From an uncultured Acetatifactor sp. (GTDB lineage Bacteria > Bacillota > Clostridia > Lachnospirales > Lachnospiraceae), in assembly GCA_934394515.1 (NCBI GenBank), contig CAKRRU010000041.1:1-19579 (forward strand): 19,579 bases of DNA, given 5' to 3'. The translations under genes were made by a program, and so were the position numbers. The notes under the pieces were generated by a model, which had not been told where the DNA came from, did not search any database, and saw only the letters and a program-made list of their open reading frames with translations. Every line of letters begins with the position of its first letter. The first letter of the stretch is position 1. Positions 16,901-19,579 of the stretch are shown here, piece after piece.

Positions 16901-17136
16901 TTTCCGTCAGAGATAGCAGAGATGTAAGCATGTACACTGTTTACGGATTGCTTCGTGTAAATTGCCTCGCAGTTTTTATAATTCGTCTGGAAATAGTTGG
17001 TGTCTCCGGCAAAATCTACCATCAGCACCAGATTTCCCACTGTCTTTTCCGCAGCCTCTGCCTGCACGGGCTTCCATAGCAATACGCTGCATATCAATAA
17101 TACAAGCGTTAATAAACTCTTTTTTATCTGTTTCAT
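13975..17136 (-). CDS. Secreted M6-family metalloprotease (immune-inhibitor-A-like) with beta-propeller-like region
   Basis: A 1053-residue exported protein. A signal peptide occupies about 1-28 (hydrophobic core LLTLVLLICSVLLW, cleavage near AEAAE). The peptidase domain contains HELLHSLGAPDLY: His210, Glu211 and His214 form the zinc site with Asp220 downstream, and IWDHM at 234-238 is a Met-turn-like match to M6 enzymes. Residues 440-750 have repeated Gly/Trp/Tyr-rich beta segments with WxxI and YADGQW-like turns, suggesting a propeller. A proline-rich linker of PNPNPTPTPD units (756-793) joins a C-terminal domain of about 260 residues that is not recognised. TAGGAG precedes the ATG. It lies 31 bases after the lipoprotein gene. 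Probable role: extracellular protein degradation; substrate unknown. Confidence 0.88.
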   Translation of the reverse strand: MKQIKKSLLTLVLLICSVLLWKPVQAEAAEKTVGNLVLMVDFAGDTNYFQTNYKNCEAIYTKQSVNSVHAYISAISDGKVTVSSFFPQDNNNIFVPITLTKSCMEYTETQFITEVVNQVNDLYQHGQVANITGLDTGNQEGCIDNVTFLVKVGSGQDDKSGPYYPHKADGAGQWELFGKKVAAYNVIPSTRLWIDENGMAYDWGYTTISHELLHSLGAPDLYRTTGDTGEPVGIWDHMAAVSAPANYPLVYTRKDLGWIPEADTPVVTQSGDYTLVPAENSSGTRAYILKTKLSSSQFFVVEYRVKTGAAVDGTRGYEYELPESGLIVYRVNTALADYTNATGENYMYVFRPGTLDSRGAYETYKNDAGTPLSSVRKAAVGTASRPTLGSADMNAPCTQDTIFYDDGSNSGIVISNVRYENGTATFHVEFPELEDDAYWLQQGQEVSGLRCPAITGSEDGIRLYLAGNYNGQAALYESSNGGDWKNIATTSTQYSSDVFDVLYANGQVYMLYIDATGTLSVGRYADGQWSVQYTYDTGYYPAKAALMLEDGNVWVRSCVSGKLRLVNISTSTELPAITVSKGQIANPTAFCRQGKWYAVYSDYFASGEPAKGRVACYDPASSTWTDIYTINSLEKVHQAEACVVGNMVYIAAKNGGQNNVFLTWDGNTWTEQALNDIDMSTGFQLIVKDQIPYIIWNQGTVLRARYLKNGVWTELANTISSDANAFAAFCGGGTLYVASSSLANCTMVRKMKAVAGTPDPNPNPNPTPTPDPNPTPTPDPDPNPTPTPPPVPEIGSGNVVLTLPTGYDSSAKLYIDGVEYTSTAWQNDESKRLVAIGSTGPLGTTAETALMCRYNASGIPTGMYVWRLSYNGSYYTATAIPEFEDLFSYHGFSVRYTGNTGLRCTFGIDTAKKAQLISDSGLEGYRITEMGTLIMRPDLHAGYPMIYGSNKLQGGRTYYVENGRVFNKVIRTVNGRDYFANVLTRLPPQRYDTAYVFRPYAVMETGGSRVVIYGPEMSRSMYTVCKQILNRGDFRPGTSGYQFLKNIVDTVEK
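14758..14871 (-). repeat. Short tandem repeats encoding the proline-rich linker of the M6 protease
   Basis: Imperfect iterations of GGTTCGGATCTGG-like units (as read on the plus strand) encode Pro-Asn/Thr/Asp dipeptides. The units keep frame in multiples of six bases, so slippage would change linker length without breaking the protein. Confidence 0.75.
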
Positions 17137-17167
17137 AGGTAACTCCTATCCTAAAATGCAGCCGTTT

Positions 17168-18121
17168 TTAGTTCCAGATACTGCTGATTCCCAACTGTTC
17201 CGGTGCAAATGCATCACTTACGGTACCTGATTCCACCGTCAGATAATAGGTGCTTTTCCCTTCCTGTCTGGATGCATATGCTGTCTGCCCCTCTTTGGTC
17301 AGGCTGGCCGGTGTCGTCGTTGCAGGCTCTCCCTGTGCGGAGAAATCTCCTTCGTATGTAATTGCCTGCGAACTGCGATCATGAAAAGCTTCTGCCGCAC
17401 CATTGCTCAGATCTGCGGTGCCCATGCGCACGGTAAGCTTTCCTTCCGGACGATTTCCCGCCGATAACGTCCCCTCGTATCCCACATAGGTGCCATCTGT
17501 CAGATTCAGGCTTTCACTGGTAAAAGCACCCGTCTGTTCTGCGGCACATACATAATACCGGATCTCTACATCCGTTATCTGCACATAGAACTGTCTACCA
17601 TCTGCAAGTGGGTATTCCACTGCGGTACAATGTTGTCCCAGTTCATCCGCCAGAATCGTCATTTTCCACTCTCCGGTCTCCACCGTTCCGGTATAATTTC
17701 TCTGGCCGATCAAAAGATCCGACAGCATTACCGTGTACCAGTCCTCCGCCAGAATACTATCCACTGCTGCTTCTGCATTTCCATCTGCCATGGCATCCAA
17801 CACCGGCTGTGCCTTGCTCTGCACTTCCTCTGTATCCAGTGTCAGTTCCACCGTAAGCTCCGCTAACTGTGCCTGTCTCTCCGTTGTGTAATCCAGGCGC
17901 TGTTCCCACTCCAATGCATCACGCTGTGCCAAAGGACCTTCTGCCTCGCTGTCCGTCTCTGCGGTCTGTCCGGCAGCCGCTGTGCTCTCTGCCGATGCTT
18001 CCACCGCCTGTTCAACGGTCGCCGTTAATATGTCGGAGTTCTCTGTTCCGCAGGCTGTCAGGGCGATGCACAGACTTGCGGCGATCATGGATAGGTTTCT
18101 GATGTACTTCTTATTTTTCAT
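17168..18121 (-). CDS. Lipoprotein of unknown function
   Basis: A 317-residue exported lipoprotein: basic start, hydrophobic core and lipobox LTAC with Cys24 as the lipidation site. A low-complexity Ala/Glu/Thr spacer (about 27-65) follows, then a helical part (about 70-125) and a beta-rich C-terminal half (about 130-300). YVGYEGTLSAGNRPEGKL and ITYEGDFSAQGEP look weakly like MORN repeats. The ribosome site is modest (AGAAAGAG). It is the first gene of the transcript with the M6 protease and the Ser/Asp-tailed protein. It may be a chaperone, inhibitor or receptor for the protease, but this rests on position only. Confidence 0.8.
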   Translation of the reverse strand: MKNKKYIRNLSMIAASLCIALTACGTENSDILTATVEQAVEASAESTAAAGQTAETDSEAEGPLAQRDALEWEQRLDYTTERQAQLAELTVELTLDTEEVQSKAQPVLDAMADGNAEAAVDSILAEDWYTVMLSDLLIGQRNYTGTVETGEWKMTILADELGQHCTAVEYPLADGRQFYVQITDVEIRYYVCAAEQTGAFTSESLNLTDGTYVGYEGTLSAGNRPEGKLTVRMGTADLSNGAAEAFHDRSSQAITYEGDFSAQGEPATTTPASLTKEGQTAYASRQEGKSTYYLTVESGTVSDAFAPEQLGISSIWN

Positions 18122-18152
18122 TGTATTTTCTCTTTCTGTAATTAGTATTGTA

Positions 18153-18158
18153 ATTATA
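18153..18158 (-). promoter_or_regulatory. Candidate -10 element for the lipoprotein/M6 unit
   Basis: A perfect TATAAT on the minus strand 32 bases before the lipoprotein start. A convincing -35 is not visible at normal spacing. The 18122-18297 gap holds no coding sequence. Confidence 0.35.
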
Positions 18159-18297
18159 TTTCGACAGGGCGTAGGGATCTCATTACCTACCAGTCCATAT
18201 TTTCCAACATTTTCTTATTTTCCAAGACTCCACATCTCACCGCCTTATTGAAGACATATGGACAAATAAAATAACCATCTGCGATGAAGTATTTTGA

Positions 18298-19381
18298 TCA
18301 TACAATGTACTTTTTTACAACTGGAATATTATTTAAAATTGCCGAAATAACTAACGAAATAATAAACACTATACAAACAACCAACGGAACCGCAATAACC
18401 GGATTCCATCTTGAAGCAGTAATTCCAAAGCGACCCAATTGCTCAATAACTATAATATGAACTAAATATATGCCAAAGCTATACTTTGATATCTTCAATA
18501 TTACTTTTTTGTACCATAGTCCCTGCTCAAATGAAATTTTTTTAAGAAATGTAAATACAGCAACGGCCTCTAAGAAGACATTGATACATGTATTCGAATA
18601 ATATGTTTCTAAAGGTGTCTGCATTTTAATCGCAAGAGCCCATGAAAGAATAATCGTGAATAAGAAACCACAGAGCCCTGCCAAATATATTGCTATTCTT
18701 TGCTTTTGGTTCAATTCCAGTTTTGAAATTTTATACCCTAATATGAAAGCTGCATACAAGTCCCATGTTCATGTTATTTATATTTCCATTAATTGCATTT
18801 GTAATAAGAATCATTTTTTCATTACCAAAATCATTTACAAGCTGACTTATTTGAGGTAACAAGAGCCAAAATACAAAAGATATTATTAAAAAATAATTGG
18901 ATATTTTATCATCTTCTGAAATCTTTTTAATTATAGGCAGACAAATATATATTCCGGCTATCATTGGCAAAAACCATAAATGATAATAACTTGTAATAAT
19001 ACTTACAAGCCTTCCAACCCTTCCCGGCGAAAACAATCCTACTAATTGCTCTGCGATTTCACCTTTTGATACTAAATAATATATGAAACTCCACGCAGCA
19101 AACGCTGTAACTATTCTAAGCACATACTTTGAGAATATTACTTTTGTTGATATTTCATTTTTGCTCAAAAACAATGCTCCACTGATCATAACAAAAACAG
19201 GAACGCCCCATCTCATAATACTGTCATAGAAATTAAATGCAAGCCATTCTTTACTATTTACATCTACGTCTCCCCAATATAGTCCAACAACATGTAAGGT
19301 AATCACTGCTATGGTTGCAATTATTCTTAAATAATCATAATAAATTGTTCTTCCCGTCGAAGATTTTTCATTTATTTTCAT
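18298..19381 (-). pseudogene. Acyltransferase-3 family membrane protein, split by a frameshift
   Basis: Two overlapping frames, 18731-19381 and 18298-18759, together make one acyltransferase-3 protein. The first part starts at an ATG with AAGGAG 8 bases upstream and carries Arg19-x10-His30, the expected catalytic pattern of the family, and several membrane segments. The second continues with YAAFILGYKI and more membrane segments. The span of 1084 bases equals 361 codons plus one, so a single extra base near 18762-18770 (in GGACTTGTATG, minus strand) explains the break; removing one base gives MNMGLYAAFILGYKI. Restored length (about 360) is normal. Such proteins add acyl groups, often acetyl, to surface glycans. 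The gene is far more AT-rich than its neighbours, suggesting transfer. It may be a true pseudogene or a sequencing error. Confidence 0.85.
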
Positions 19382-19424
19382 ATGTTTTTCTCCTTTGCAT
19401 GCACTCTATTATGAATACCTTACC

Positions 19425-19433
19425 ATCATAACA
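19425..19433 (-). promoter_or_regulatory. Extended -10 promoter candidate for the acyltransferase
   Basis: TGTTATGAT on the minus strand fits an extended -10 (TGnTATnAT) about 44 bases upstream of the acyltransferase ATG. No -35 is clear, as is usual for extended -10 promoters. Confidence 0.45.
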
Positions 19434-19495
19434 CACTTATAAAATAATTACCCTCATATATTCGCATTTCCTCCATATTCCTAAATTTTTTATTT

Positions 19496-19527
19496 AAATT
19501 CCACCGCCCACTTATGCGGTGGAATTT
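19496..19527. terminator. Perfect hairpin, possible terminator of a gene to the right
   Basis: A 12-base perfect stem (AAATTCCACCGC and its complement) with an 8-base loop. The flank on the minus-strand exit side is AT-rich (TTTAAATAAAAAATTT) without a clean T-run, so terminator function is likely but not certain. It would end a minus-strand transcript entering from beyond the window. Confidence 0.5.
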
Positions 19528-19579
19528 ACTCCCGCATAGTCGATATTTACTCTTTCATATAAAAGTGATAGGCTTATCT

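Overview
The window looks like chromosomal DNA of a low-to-middle GC Gram-positive gut anaerobe, most likely Lachnospiraceae (Clostridia). The grounds are strong AGGAGG-type ribosome binding sites, TTGnnn/TATAAT promoters, a clostridial-style lipoprotein and M6 protease, and codon use mixing AGA and CGT arginine. The species cannot be named from sequence alone.

Layout. Positions 1-382 hold no gene but contain a long imperfect inverted repeat (about 78-370) with a perfect 23-base core. From 383 to 3007 on the minus strand lies a two-gene unit: pseC (sugar-nucleotide aminotransferase), then a polytopic GT-C-like membrane protein. Divergent from it is a membrane-anchored SGNH esterase (3237-4637) with a good promoter and an intrinsic terminator. 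From 4667 to 7598 on the minus strand come a GT39-like membrane glycosyltransferase and manC (mannose-1-phosphate guanylyltransferase). These genes point to surface polysaccharide or glycoprotein glycan synthesis and decoration.

The middle (7711-11924, minus) is a different kind of cargo: a long protein with eight zinc-ribbon repeats around an embedded nuclease-like domain, then, 13 bases downstream, an FRG-domain protein, then a small XRE-type regulator. This module has no obvious role in glycan synthesis and is the best candidate here for an uncharacterised nucleic-acid-directed or defence-like system.

pseB (12132-13130, plus) is monocistronic, faces away from the zinc-ribbon gene and ends at a strong bidirectional terminator. 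It catalyses the step before PseC, so the first two steps of a pseudaminic-acid-type pathway are present but about 9 kb apart; later steps are not in the window. From 13220 to 18121 (minus) is a secretion-oriented operon: lipoprotein, large secreted M6 metalloprotease with a proline-rich linker, and a membrane-anchored protein with a Ser/Asp/Gly/Asn tail. At the right end (18298-19381, minus) an AT-rich acyltransferase-3 gene is split by a single-base frameshift.

Taken together this is a cell-surface locus (activated sugars, membrane glycosyltransferases, esterase and acyltransferase decoration, surface proteins) with a foreign-looking FRG/zinc-ribbon nuclease cassette inserted between its parts.
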